A program made the position numbers and the translations under genes. The notes beneath the pieces were generated by a model. The model did no database searches, was not told the DNA's origin, and saw only the letters and a program-made list of their open reading frames with translations. 64,000 nucleotides of DNA from Chitinibacter tainanensis DSM 15459 (GTDB lineage Bacteria; Pseudomonadota; Gammaproteobacteria; Burkholderiales; Chitinibacteraceae), in contig NZ_AUCN01000009.1 of assembly GCF_000429785.1 (NCBI RefSeq), positions 62,001-126,000 of the forward strand, written 5' to 3'. This document shows positions 53,278 through 61,445 of this stretch, one piece after another (the first letter of the stretch is position 1; every line of letters begins with the position of its first letter).

Positions 53278-53672
53278 AAAAGCATGGACATTTAAATCGC
53301 GATATCAGCCGCGTGCTGGCCAGTATGGGGCACACCGATTGCGTGGTGATTGCCGATTGCGGCTTGCCGATTCCGCCGGGGGTGGAATGCATTGATCTGG
53401 CGGTGACACTGGGCGCACCGAGTTATTTCGCCACGCTGGAAAGCATTTTGGCCGATTTTCAGGTGGAGCGCGCGGTATTGGCCAGCGAGTGCCAGAGCGC
53501 TAATCCCGCGGTAGCGGCGCAGGCGGCAAGCATGGCGGCAGAAGGCGTGCAGGTGGACTATGTGCCGCATAGCGAGTTTAAGCGGCTGAGCCAGCAGGCC
53601 AAGGCGATTATCCGCACCGGCGAAGCCAGCCCCTACGCCAATATCGTGCTGTATTCGGGCGTGATCTTCTAG
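53274..53672 (+). CDS. rbsD: D-ribose pyranase
   Basis: A 132-residue RbsD interconverting ribopyranose and ribofuranose forms for ribokinase. The start MKKHGHLNRDISRVLASMGH and the segment IADCGLPIPPG carry the family's catalytic histidine and substrate loop; EASPYANIVLYSGVIF ends the protein. It overlaps rbsK by 4 bp and precedes rbsA by 10 bp. Confidence 0.96.
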   Translation: MKKHGHLNRDISRVLASMGHTDCVVIADCGLPIPPGVECIDLAVTLGAPSYFATLESILADFQVERAVLASECQSANPAVAAQAASMAAEGVQVDYVPHSEFKRLSQQAKAIIRTGEASPYANIVLYSGVIF

Positions 53673-53682
53673 GAGGCGGGCC

Positions 53683-55158
53683 ATGTTGATCAAGATGCAA
53701 GGCATCAGCAAAGCCTTCGGCCCGGTGAAAGTGCTGGAAGGCGTGGATTTCGCGCTGGAACGCGGCGAGATTCACGCGCTGATGGGCGAAAACGGCGCGG
53801 GCAAATCTACGCTGATGAAGATCTTATGTGGGGTGTATCAGGCTGACAGCGGCAGTATTGCTGTCGATGGTAAAGATACCCCCATCCGTAACACCAGCGA
53901 TGCCGAGCGGCAGGGTATCGCGATTATTCACCAGGAGCTCAATCTGATTCCGCAGCTCTCGGTGATGGAAAACATGTTCCTGGGCCGCGAGCCACGCCGC
54001 TTTGGCGTGATTGATAGCCGGCAATTGCGCCGCCAATGTCTGGAATACCTGCAGCTGTTGGGCATCGATAACCTCGACCCCGATGCCGAGGCTGGCAGCC
54101 TATCCATTGGCCAGCAGCAAATGGTGGAAATCGCCAAGGCACTGTCACTCAATGCCCAAGTGCTGATTATGGATGAGCCCACCGCGGCGCTGTCCGAGCG
54201 GGAAACCGAGCGGCTGTTTAGCATCATTGCCGATTTGAAAGCGCGCGGCGTGGGCATTGTGTATGTCTCGCACCGGATGGAAGAGATTTTCCGCGTTTGC
54301 GACAAAATTTCGGTGCTGCGCGATGGCCAGTTTGTGGGCGAGCGGGTGATTGCCCACACCAGCTTTGACGAGATCGTGCGCCTGATGGTGGGGCGCGAGA
54401 TCGGTGATCGCTTTCCGGCGCGCAAGGCCGAGCTGGGCGAGATTCGCCTGCAGGTGCGTAATCTGGCCGATGCCAGCATCAGCGGCGTCGAGTTTGCGGT
54501 GCGGGCGGGCGAAGTGCTGGGCATTGCCGGCCTGATGGGCTCGGGGCGCAGTGAAATTTTGCGCACGATTTTTGGCCTGAACCGGCGCCTGGCCGGCGAG
54601 ATTGAGCTCGATGGCCAGCCGCTGCAGGCCAGTGCGCCCCATCAGGCCATTGCCGCTGGGATCGGCTTTGTGACCGAAGATCGCAAAGGGCAGGGCTTGG
54701 TGCTGGGAATGTCGGTGCGGGAAAACGCCACACTGGCCAATCTGGGCCACTACGCCCGCTGGGGAGTAATCAACTCGGCGCAGCAGCTGGCGGCCGTGCA
54801 GCGCGAAATCGAGCGCATGCATATCCGCACCCGCGATGCCGAGCTGGAGGTCAAAGCACTTTCCGGTGGTAACCAGCAAAAAGTGGTGTTTGCCAAATGG
54901 CTGGGTATTGCGCCCAAGGTGCTGCTGCTCGATGAGCCCACCCGTGGGGTCGATGTGGGTGGCAAGGCCGAAATCTATCAAATTATCAATGAATTGGCTC
55001 AGTCTGGCGTGGCGATCGTGATGGTGTCATCCGAATTGCCCGAGGTACTGGCAATGAGTGATCGCGTGCTGGTGATGCACCAAGGACGTCAGGCCGGGAT
55101 CTTTACCCAGCCGGATGCGGAAACGGTGATGACTGCAGCGACAGGAGGTTTGCAATGA
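53683..55158 (+). CDS. rbsA: Ribose ABC transporter ATP-binding protein
   Basis: A 491-residue tandem ATPase of the sugar ABC type. The first domain has Walker A GENGAGKST, signature LSIGQQQM and Walker B LIMDEPTAAL. The second (about 245-490) has a Walker A-like GLMGSGRSE, signature LSGGNQQK and LLLDEPTRGVD. This pattern of a canonical first and a modified second site is standard for RbsA. It overlaps rbsC by 4 bp. Confidence 0.96.
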   Translation: MLIKMQGISKAFGPVKVLEGVDFALERGEIHALMGENGAGKSTLMKILCGVYQADSGSIAVDGKDTPIRNTSDAERQGIAIIHQELNLIPQLSVMENMFLGREPRRFGVIDSRQLRRQCLEYLQLLGIDNLDPDAEAGSLSIGQQQMVEIAKALSLNAQVLIMDEPTAALSERETERLFSIIADLKARGVGIVYVSHRMEEIFRVCDKISVLRDGQFVGERVIAHTSFDEIVRLMVGREIGDRFPARKAELGEIRLQVRNLADASISGVEFAVRAGEVLGIAGLMGSGRSEILRTIFGLNRRLAGEIELDGQPLQASAPHQAIAAGIGFVTEDRKGQGLVLGMSVRENATLANLGHYARWGVINSAQQLAAVQREIERMHIRTRDAELEVKALSGGNQQKVVFAKWLGIAPKVLLLDEPTRGVDVGGKAEIYQIINELAQSGVAIVMVSSELPEVLAMSDRVLVMHQGRQAGIFTQPDAETVMTAATGGLQ

Positions 55159-56093
55159 ACGTACAACAGAAAGCAACACTACAAAAACTCGGGCCATTTC
55201 TGGCGCTCCTGGTGCTGGCGGCGGGCCTGGCCATCACCAGCCCCGATTTTCTCACCCTGGGCAATTTGCTGAATGTGTTCCGGCAGGTGTCGATCAATGC
55301 GCTGATCGCTTTTGGCATGACGCTAGTGATTTTGCTGGGCGGGATTGATCTGTCGGTGGGCTCGATTCTGGCGCTGTCGTCGGTGCTGACCGCGCTGATG
55401 ATCAGCCACGGCATTGATCCGGTGGCTGCCACAGGGCTGGGCGTGTTGGCCGGCGCCGGCATGGGGATGGTGAATGGTTTGGTGATTAGTAAAGGCAAGG
55501 TTGCACCCTTTATTGCCACGCTGGGCACGATGACCATTTTGCGCGGTTTGGCGCTGGTGTTCTCCGAAGGTCGCCCGATTACCGGGCTGGATAGCGACTT
55601 TTTCGCCATGTTGGGTGGCGGCTATGTGGCGGGGCTGATCCCGGTGCCAGTGGTGATCATGGTGGTGATGTTTGGCGTGTTCTGGTTTGTGCTTAAACGC
55701 ACCGTATTTGGCCGCCATGTGTATGCCGTGGGGGGCAATGAAGAAGCCGCCGGTCTTTCGGGCATCAAAACCGGCCAGATCAAGGTGTGGGTGTACACCC
55801 TTTCCGGCGCCATGGCCGCCACGGCCGGCATGATTCTGACTTCACGGCTGAATTCGGCCCAACCGACTGCCGGTACGGGTTATGAGCTGGATGCGATTGC
55901 GGCGGTGGTACTGGGCGGCACCAGCCTGACCGGTGGCCGTGGCTGGATCTTCGGCACGCTGGTCGGCGCTTTGCTGATCGGGATTTTGAATAACGGCTTG
56001 AATCTGCTGGGCGTGTCGTCCTTCTACCAGCAGGTGATCAAGGGTGTGGTGATTTTGCTGGCGGTCTTGCTCGACCGAGCTGGCAAGAAGTAG
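55155..56093 (+). CDS. rbsC: Ribose ABC transporter permease
   Basis: A 312-residue permease with about ten helices. Family landmarks are FGMTLVILLGGIDLSVGSIL, VGGNEEAAGLSGIKT and LGGTSLTGGRGWIFGT. It works as a homodimer with RbsA and the ribose-binding lipoprotein or periplasmic protein encoded next. Confidence 0.96.
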   Translation: MNVQQKATLQKLGPFLALLVLAAGLAITSPDFLTLGNLLNVFRQVSINALIAFGMTLVILLGGIDLSVGSILALSSVLTALMISHGIDPVAATGLGVLAGAGMGMVNGLVISKGKVAPFIATLGTMTILRGLALVFSEGRPITGLDSDFFAMLGGGYVAGLIPVPVVIMVVMFGVFWFVLKRTVFGRHVYAVGGNEEAAGLSGIKTGQIKVWVYTLSGAMAATAGMILTSRLNSAQPTAGTGYELDAIAAVVLGGTSLTGGRGWIFGTLVGALLIGILNNGLNLLGVSSFYQQVIKGVVILLAVLLDRAGKK

Positions 56094-56171
56094 TGCGGTA
56101 GTTCAGTAAAAAACCAACTGCCGGCCCGTCGCCGGAGACCGGTAGATTTTCTTCTCTGATTGGAGTCAGCT

Positions 56172-57101
56172 ATGAAACGCGTACTTACCCCTTTACTGCT
56201 CGGTTTGTTGGCCACTGCTTTGGTGGCGTGTTCGAAACAGGGCCCCGAAACCCAAGCCGCGAGCGAGCCAGCTGCCGCCAGCAGCCAGCTGAGCGTGGGC
56301 TTGGCAATCTCAACCCAAAATAACCCGTTCTTTGTCGCACTGCGTGACGGCGCCGATGCCGAAGCCAAAGCGCAGGGCGTGAAACTGATCACCGTGGATG
56401 CGCAGGATGATTCGGCCAAACAGATCGCCAATATCGAAGATCTGATCCAGAAAAAAGTGCAGGTGATTTTGATTAACCCTGCCGATTCGGCTGCCGTGGC
56501 CGGCGTAGTAAAAGAAGCGCTGAACGCCGGCATTAAGGTGGTGTCGCTCGACCGCAGCGTGAATGGCGCAGAAGTGAATGCCCACATCGCTTCCGACAAT
56601 GTTGCTGGCGGCAAAATGGCCGCAGAATTTTTGCTGGAGAAAATCGGTGGCAAAGGCAATATCGTTGAGCTGGAAGGGATTCCCGGTTCATCTGCGGCCC
56701 GCGAGCGTGGCCAGGGTTTCCACAGTGTGGTGGATGGCAAGCCTGAGCTGAAACTGGTGGCCAAACAGGCGGCAGATTTTGATCGCGCCAAAGGGCTGTC
56801 GGTGATGGAGAACATCTTGCAGGGCAATAAAGACATCAAAGGTGTCTTTGCCCACAATGACGAAATGGCTTTAGGTGCGCTGAAAGCACTGGAAGCTGCC
56901 GGTAAAAAAGACGTGATCGTGGTGGGCTTTGATGCCACGGCCGATGCGGTTGCTGCGGTTAAAGCTGGGCAAATGGCGGCCACCGTGCAACAAAAACCTG
57001 AGCTGATCGGTAAAATGGGCGTGGATACGGCCGTGAAACTGAGCAAAGGCGAAGCCGTGGACAAATTTATCCCGGTACCGCTGGATCTGGTGAAACAGTA
57101 A
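56172..57101 (+). CDS. rbsB: Ribose-binding protein, lipoprotein type
   Basis: A 309-residue type I sugar-binding protein. Unlike E. coli RbsB it has a lipobox (LVAC with Cys at about residue 20), so it is probably membrane-tethered. The ligand domain starts LSVGLAISTQNNPFFVALRDG and includes DRSVNGAEVNAHIASDN and AHNDEMALGALKAL. GGAG lies 8 bp before ATG 56172. Confidence 0.93.
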   Translation: MKRVLTPLLLGLLATALVACSKQGPETQAASEPAAASSQLSVGLAISTQNNPFFVALRDGADAEAKAQGVKLITVDAQDDSAKQIANIEDLIQKKVQVILINPADSAAVAGVVKEALNAGIKVVSLDRSVNGAEVNAHIASDNVAGGKMAAEFLLEKIGGKGNIVELEGIPGSSAARERGQGFHSVVDGKPELKLVAKQAADFDRAKGLSVMENILQGNKDIKGVFAHNDEMALGALKALEAAGKKDVIVVGFDATADAVAAVKAGQMAATVQQKPELIGKMGVDTAVKLSKGEAVDKFIPVPLDLVKQ

Positions 57102-57135
57102 TCCGTCGGGCCTGTGCCCTTGATTGTGACCTTGG

Positions 57136-57165
57136 CCGAGTCCCACCCTGTTGGGGCTCGGCCCT
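57136..57165. terminator. Hairpin between rbsB and the regulator gene
   Basis: GGCCGAG / CTCGGCC stem with an inner CCC/GGG extension, followed by CTTGTGTTT. It probably terminates part of the rbs transcript, so the regulator is made at lower level. Confidence 0.7.
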
Positions 57166-57181
57166 TGTGTTTGGAGTTGTG

Positions 57182-58201
57182 ATGACGGCCTATCAGCGCC
57201 TCACCATTGCCGATATTGCGGCGCTAGCCGGGGTGTCGAAAACGACGGCTAGCATGATTTTAAATGGCCGCGCCGAGCAATACCGCATTGCGCCAGCTAC
57301 TGTGGCCCGCGTGCAGCAGGTGGCCGCGGAGCATCATTTCCAGCCCTCGGCTTCGGCGCGGCTACTGCGCTCGCGCCGCAGCGGCACACTGGGCTTGGTG
57401 ATCCCCGAATTAACCAACTTTGCCCACGCCATGTTGGCGCAAACGCTGGAACCCCTGTGCCGCGATGCCGGTTTTCAGCTCTTTGTGGTGAGCAGCAACG
57501 ATGACGCGGAGATGGAAGTCAAAGCGGTGGAGCAACTGCTGGCGCGGCAGGTAGATGGCTTGCTGCTGGTGCCTTGCACCAATCAGGCCAAGCTCTATGC
57601 CAAGTGGGCCAAGCGTTTGCCGCTGGTGCTGCTGGATCGGCGCGTGATCGATAGCCCTTTGCCGTTTGTGGTGAGCGACGCGCAAACCCCGGTTTGCGAG
57701 CTGATTAGCCAGACTTTAGCGCAGGGGGTGAACGAGATTGCCTATTTTGGCGGGCAAAAGGATTTGTCGCCCAGTATTGATCGTCTGGCTGGCTTTCATC
57801 AGGCCTGGCAAGCGGTGGGCAAAACCGCTGATGCAACGCTGATTTATCACCGTGATTATCAGCAGCACAGTGGTCTGGAAATGATGCAGGAATGCTATGC
57901 CCAGCTGGGGCGGTATCCGCAGGCGATTTTTACCGCCTCGATTTCGCTGCTGGAAGGGGTGCTGGAATTTATGAACCAGCATGATCACTTTCGCACTGCA
58001 CCGCGGTATTTAATGAGCTTTGATGATCATCGCTTGCTCGATTGCCTACCGCGGCCGATCAATGCGGTGGTGCAAGACAGCGCCGGCCTGGCCGCCCAAG
58101 GCCTGGCCCGCATTCAGGCGCTGCTGGCGGGGGAGCCGGTGAGCGCGGCCTGGGTGCCAGCGCACATCAACTGGCGCCAGCCCTATCCGCTACCGGCTTA
58201 A
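57182..58201 (+). CDS. LacI-family regulator, Cra/FruR-like, probable rbs repressor
   Basis: A 339-residue regulator. The N-terminal helix-turn-helix is TIADIAALAGVSKTTASMIL with NGRAEQYRIAPATVARVQQV, closer to Cra/FruR of E. coli than to RbsR. The remainder is the periplasmic-binding-protein-like effector domain (GTLGLVIPELTNFAHAM). Position at the end of the rbs operon suggests it controls ribose use, perhaps sensing a phosphosugar as Cra does. ATG 57182 has GGAG upstream. Confidence 0.88.
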   Translation: MTAYQRLTIADIAALAGVSKTTASMILNGRAEQYRIAPATVARVQQVAAEHHFQPSASARLLRSRRSGTLGLVIPELTNFAHAMLAQTLEPLCRDAGFQLFVVSSNDDAEMEVKAVEQLLARQVDGLLLVPCTNQAKLYAKWAKRLPLVLLDRRVIDSPLPFVVSDAQTPVCELISQTLAQGVNEIAYFGGQKDLSPSIDRLAGFHQAWQAVGKTADATLIYHRDYQQHSGLEMMQECYAQLGRYPQAIFTASISLLEGVLEFMNQHDHFRTAPRYLMSFDDHRLLDCLPRPINAVVQDSAGLAAQGLARIQALLAGEPVSAAWVPAHINWRQPYPLPA

Positions 58202-58204
58202 GCC

Positions 58205-59224
58205 TTAGCCAGCAAAGCCACTCAATACAATCTTGCCCCGGGTCTGCCCGCTTTCTAGTAGGGCATGGGCGCGGCGCAAATTGGCGGCATTGATCAGACC
58301 GAAATGCTCGCCCACTGTGGGCTTGAGCTGGCCCGCATCCACTAGCTGCGCCACCTGATTAAGCAGCGCTTGCTGGGCAGCCATATCGGCGGTTTGATAC
58401 AGCGAGCGGGTAAACATCAGTTCCCAATGCAGAGCAATGCTTTTACGTTTCAGCAGACGGATATCCAGCAAGGTGTCCGGGTCATCAATCAGGCCGAAAT
58501 GCCCTTGTGGCGCCAAGATCTCGACGATTTGCGCGTAGTGCTCGTCGGTATGGGTTAGGCACACCACATGGCTAACATGCGCAAAGCCTAGTTCAGCCAG
58601 CTGCGGTGCCAGAGGCTGGCTGTGATCAATCACATGATGCGCGCCAGCCGCGAGCACCCATTCTTGCGTGCTGACCCGTGAGGCGGTGCCAATCACGGTG
58701 AAGTTAGTCAGCTGCCGCGCCAGCTGCACCATGATCGAGCCCACGCCCCCGGCTGCGCCGATAATCAGCAGCTGCCCGGGGCTTGGATCATCCCGGCGCA
58801 ATTGCAGGCGATCAAACAGCATTTCCCACGCGGTGATGGCGGTGAGGGGGAGCGAGGCGGCGGTGGCAAAATCCAGCGAGTGCGGCATCTGCCCCACCAG
58901 CCGCTCATCCACCAGCTGATACTCGGCGTAACTGCCGGCGCGCTGCAAATCGCCGGCATACCAAACCCGATCGCCGGGGCGAAAGCCTACGACGTCGGGG
59001 CCTACCGCTTCAACAATCCCGCTGGCATCCCAGCCGAGGGTGACCCATTCGCCCGCGGCTGCGGAGCGATTGGCGCGCACTTTGGTATCGACCGGATTAA
59101 CGGCAATCGCCTGAACGGCAACCAAAATATCGCGCCCTTGCGGCGTGGGGGGCGGCAGCTCGATATCGAGCAAAGCCGCGGGGTGATCAATGGGGTGTGG
59201 GGTTTGGTAAGCAACTGCACGCAT
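58205..59224 (-). CDS. Zinc-type MDR alcohol dehydrogenase/quinone reductase
   Basis: A 339-residue medium-chain dehydrogenase. Conserved segments are VAVQAIAVNPVDTKVRAN, WDASGIVEAVGPDVVGFRPGD and the NADP-binding GAAGGVGSIMVQLARQ. The catalytic zinc cysteines of classical alcohol dehydrogenases are absent, as in the quinone oxidoreductase-like 'adh_fam_1' subgroup. Substrate unknown. It ends only 4 bp from the convergent regulator and lies downstream of the OYE-type reductase gene, so it may form an operon with that gene. Confidence 0.88.
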   Translation of the reverse strand: MRAVAYQTPHPIDHPAALLDIELPPPTPQGRDILVAVQAIAVNPVDTKVRANRSAAAGEWVTLGWDASGIVEAVGPDVVGFRPGDRVWYAGDLQRAGSYAEYQLVDERLVGQMPHSLDFATAASLPLTAITAWEMLFDRLQLRRDDPSPGQLLIIGAAGGVGSIMVQLARQLTNFTVIGTASRVSTQEWVLAAGAHHVIDHSQPLAPQLAELGFAHVSHVVCLTHTDEHYAQIVEILAPQGHFGLIDDPDTLLDIRLLKRKSIALHWELMFTRSLYQTADMAAQQALLNQVAQLVDAGQLKPTVGEHFGLINAANLRRAHALLESGQTRGKIVLSGFAG

Positions 59225-59290
59225 GATGAATTCCTTAGTTATTTATTCAATCTGTAAAGCCATATCGTCTTTAGCCACGTGGGCCCAGGC

Positions 59291-60394
59291 CTAAGCGGCC
59301 GCGCCAGCATAGGCGGGGTAATCGGTGTAGCCACGGGCATCACCGCCAAATAGTGTGCTGGGGTCAAACTGGGCCAGTGGCCAGCCATTGGCAAAGCGAG
59401 CGGGTAAATCGGGGTTGGCGATAAATGGCCGGCCAAAGGCCACCAAATCGGCCCAGCCTGCTTGTAGCAACGATTCGGCCTGCGCGGCGGTATAGCGGCC
59501 GGCGCAAATCAGGCGGCCACGAAATTGCTCGCGCAGCTGGCGCCGGAAATGTTCGGGAATACTTGGCGCATCATCCCAATCGGCTTCCGATAAATGCAGA
59601 TAGGCGACATTCAGCGCATCCAGCGCCGTGGCGGCCGCCAGAATCGTGGGAATAATGTCCGGGCAGGCCATACCGCGGGCGGTGATGTAAGGCGCCAGCC
59701 GTACCCCCACGCGCTCGGCGCCAATGGCTGTACTAATGGCTTGGCTCACTTCTAACAAAAGCCGCAAGCGATTGGCCTGACTGCCACCATAGGCGTCGGT
59801 GCGCTGATTGGCGGTGGTGCGTAAAAATTGATCCAGTAGATAGCCGTTGGCGGCGTGGATTTCCACGCCGTCAAAGCCGGCGGCCATGGCGTTACGCGCA
59901 GCCTGCACATAATCGGCGATCAGGCCGGGGATTTCCTCCAGCGTGAGCGCCCGTGGGGTGGGGCAATCCACCATCCGGCCCTGGCCGTGCTCGTCCGCTA
60001 GCCAGATTTGGGCTTGCGGGTTAATCGCCGAGGGCGCTACCGGCAGGCCGCCATTTTGAAAGGCCGCATGTGACATTCGCCCGACGTGCCACAGTTGCAG
60101 AAAAATCTTGCCGCCAGCTTGATGCACGGTATCGGTTACCAAGCGCCAGCCTGCAATCTGTTCCGGCGTATAGATCCCGGGGGTATAGCTATAGCCCTGA
60201 CCTTGCGCCGAGATCTGGCTGGCTTCGGTAATCAGCAAGCCGGCGCTAGCGCGCTGCGCGTAATACTCGGCCATCAGGGCGTTCGGCACATCACCAGGCT
60301 GGCTGGTGCGGCAGCGGGTCATTGGCGCTAAGACCAAACGGTTGTTGAGCGGCAGCGGCCCAAGGGCGGTGGGGCTAAGCAGGGTAGGATACAT
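59291..60394 (-). CDS. nemA: Old yellow enzyme family alkene reductase (NemA-like)
   Basis: A 367-residue FMN beta-barrel enzyme. Family positions are NNRLVLAPMTRCRTSQPGD, the catalytic His/Asn region GVEIHAANGYLLDQFL, RTDAYGGSQANR and LVAFGRPFIANPDLPAR, close to E. coli NemA, which reduces N-ethylmaleimide and other electrophilic alkenes. The start is uncertain: ATG 60394 fits homologues, but earlier ATGs to 60430 exist. It is divergent from a LysR regulator across a perfect 12-bp palindrome. Confidence 0.9.
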   Translation of the reverse strand: MYPTLLSPTALGPLPLNNRLVLAPMTRCRTSQPGDVPNALMAEYYAQRASAGLLITEASQISAQGQGYSYTPGIYTPEQIAGWRLVTDTVHQAGGKIFLQLWHVGRMSHAAFQNGGLPVAPSAINPQAQIWLADEHGQGRMVDCPTPRALTLEEIPGLIADYVQAARNAMAAGFDGVEIHAANGYLLDQFLRTTANQRTDAYGGSQANRLRLLLEVSQAISTAIGAERVGVRLAPYITARGMACPDIIPTILAAATALDALNVAYLHLSEADWDDAPSIPEHFRRQLREQFRGRLICAGRYTAAQAESLLQAGWADLVAFGRPFIANPDLPARFANGWPLAQFDPSTLFGGDARGYTDYPAYAGAAA

Positions 60395-60455
60395 GGCCAA
60401 TCTCGCGTGGGTTTGTCTGGCCATCATCATCCGTCGGCTTTAATTTTCAATCAAT

Positions 60456-60467
60456 TACAAGCTTGTA
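60456..60467. promoter_or_regulatory. Palindrome between the OYE and LysR genes
   Basis: TACAAGCTTGTA is a perfect 12-bp palindrome in the 107-bp AT-rich divergent region. It is a good candidate for the LysR-family operator controlling the OYE reductase. Confidence 0.55.
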
Positions 60468-60501
60468 TAATCAATTTCAATATTTATTTGAAAATGAGTC
60501 G

Positions 60502-61404
60502 ATGAAATTTCTGCGCGAACTGGAGTTATTACTCTGCACGGCCGCTGCTGGTAGTTTGTCGCAAGCGGCGCGGCAACTGGATTTATCGCCCGCGGTGGCC
60601 AGCGCCATGCTCAAGCGGCTGGAAGCCGAGCTGGGCGTACCCTTGCTCACGAGATCGACCCGCCATTTGCGGCTCACCCCGGCGGGCGAGTTATTTTTGG
60701 GGCATGCGCGCCAGGCGGTGGAAGAAATCCGCGCGGGCCAACTGGCCCTGCAGGCCGGCCAACAGCAAATCGCCGGGGTTTTGCAGCTGTCGGTGCCTTC
60801 GGATTTAGGCCGCAATGTGCTGCTGCCCTGGCTGGATGAATTTCTGGCGCGGCATCCGGCGGTTGAGCTGCGCCTTGAGCTTACTGACCGGCTTACGAAT
60901 ATTTATCGCAGCCCGGTGGATGTGGCGATACGCTATGGCGAGCCGGCGGATTCGGGCTTGGTGGCGCTGCCGCTGGCCGCGCACAACCGCCGGGTGCTGT
61001 GCGCCGCGCCAGCCTATGTGGCCGCCCATGGCGCACCGGCCAGCCCAGCTGAGATCAGCGCGCATGCCTGTTTGAGCTTTCAGCTGGGCGAGCAAACCCA
61101 CCCGCGCTGGCGGTTTTACCGAGGCACTGAAAGCGCGCAAGTGCAGATCGCCGCGCGCCGCTTTTCGGCCGATGGTGATGTGGTGCGTCGCTGGGCCTTG
61201 GCCGGGCATGGTCTAGCCTATAAATCATGGCTGGATGTGGCGGCCGATTTAGCTGCCGGGCGCCTGCTGCCGCTGTTGACTGACTGGCAGGGGGAATTGG
61301 CGCCGCTGTATTTAGTCTGCGCCGATCGCCGCCAGCTCAGCCCGCTGGTGCAGGCTTTGCGCCAGCATTTGCAAAGCTGCTGCGCTGCATATGCTGGGGT
61401 ATAG
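60502..61404 (+). CDS. LysR-family transcriptional regulator
   Basis: A 300-residue regulator. The winged helix (MKFLRELELLLCTAAAGSLS, AARQLDLSPAVASAMLKRLE) is followed by an effector domain with PSDLGRNVLLPWLDEFLARH. It is divergent from the OYE reductase, which it probably controls in response to electrophiles. ATG 60502 is preferred over a longer start. Its TAG stop lies in GGGGTATA element copy 9. Confidence 0.9.
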   Translation: MKFLRELELLLCTAAAGSLSQAARQLDLSPAVASAMLKRLEAELGVPLLTRSTRHLRLTPAGELFLGHARQAVEEIRAGQLALQAGQQQIAGVLQLSVPSDLGRNVLLPWLDEFLARHPAVELRLELTDRLTNIYRSPVDVAIRYGEPADSGLVALPLAAHNRRVLCAAPAYVAAHGAPASPAEISAHACLSFQLGEQTHPRWRFYRGTESAQVQIAARRFSADGDVVRRWALAGHGLAYKSWLDVAADLAAGRLLPLLTDWQGELAPLYLVCADRRQLSPLVQALRQHLQSCCAAYAGV

Positions 61405-61444
61405 CCTTGTAGATATTAATAATTAATTGCTCGGGGTTAATACC
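61396..61444. repeat. GGGGTATA element copy 9, overlapping the LysR stop codon
   Basis: A 49-bp copy starting GGGGTATAGCCTTGTAG and ending GGGGTTAATACC. The TAG in GGGGTATAG (61402-61404) ends the LysR gene, and the next gene starts at ATG 61446, one base after the copy, so the element exactly fills the gap. Confidence 0.7.
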
Positions 61445-61445
61445 T

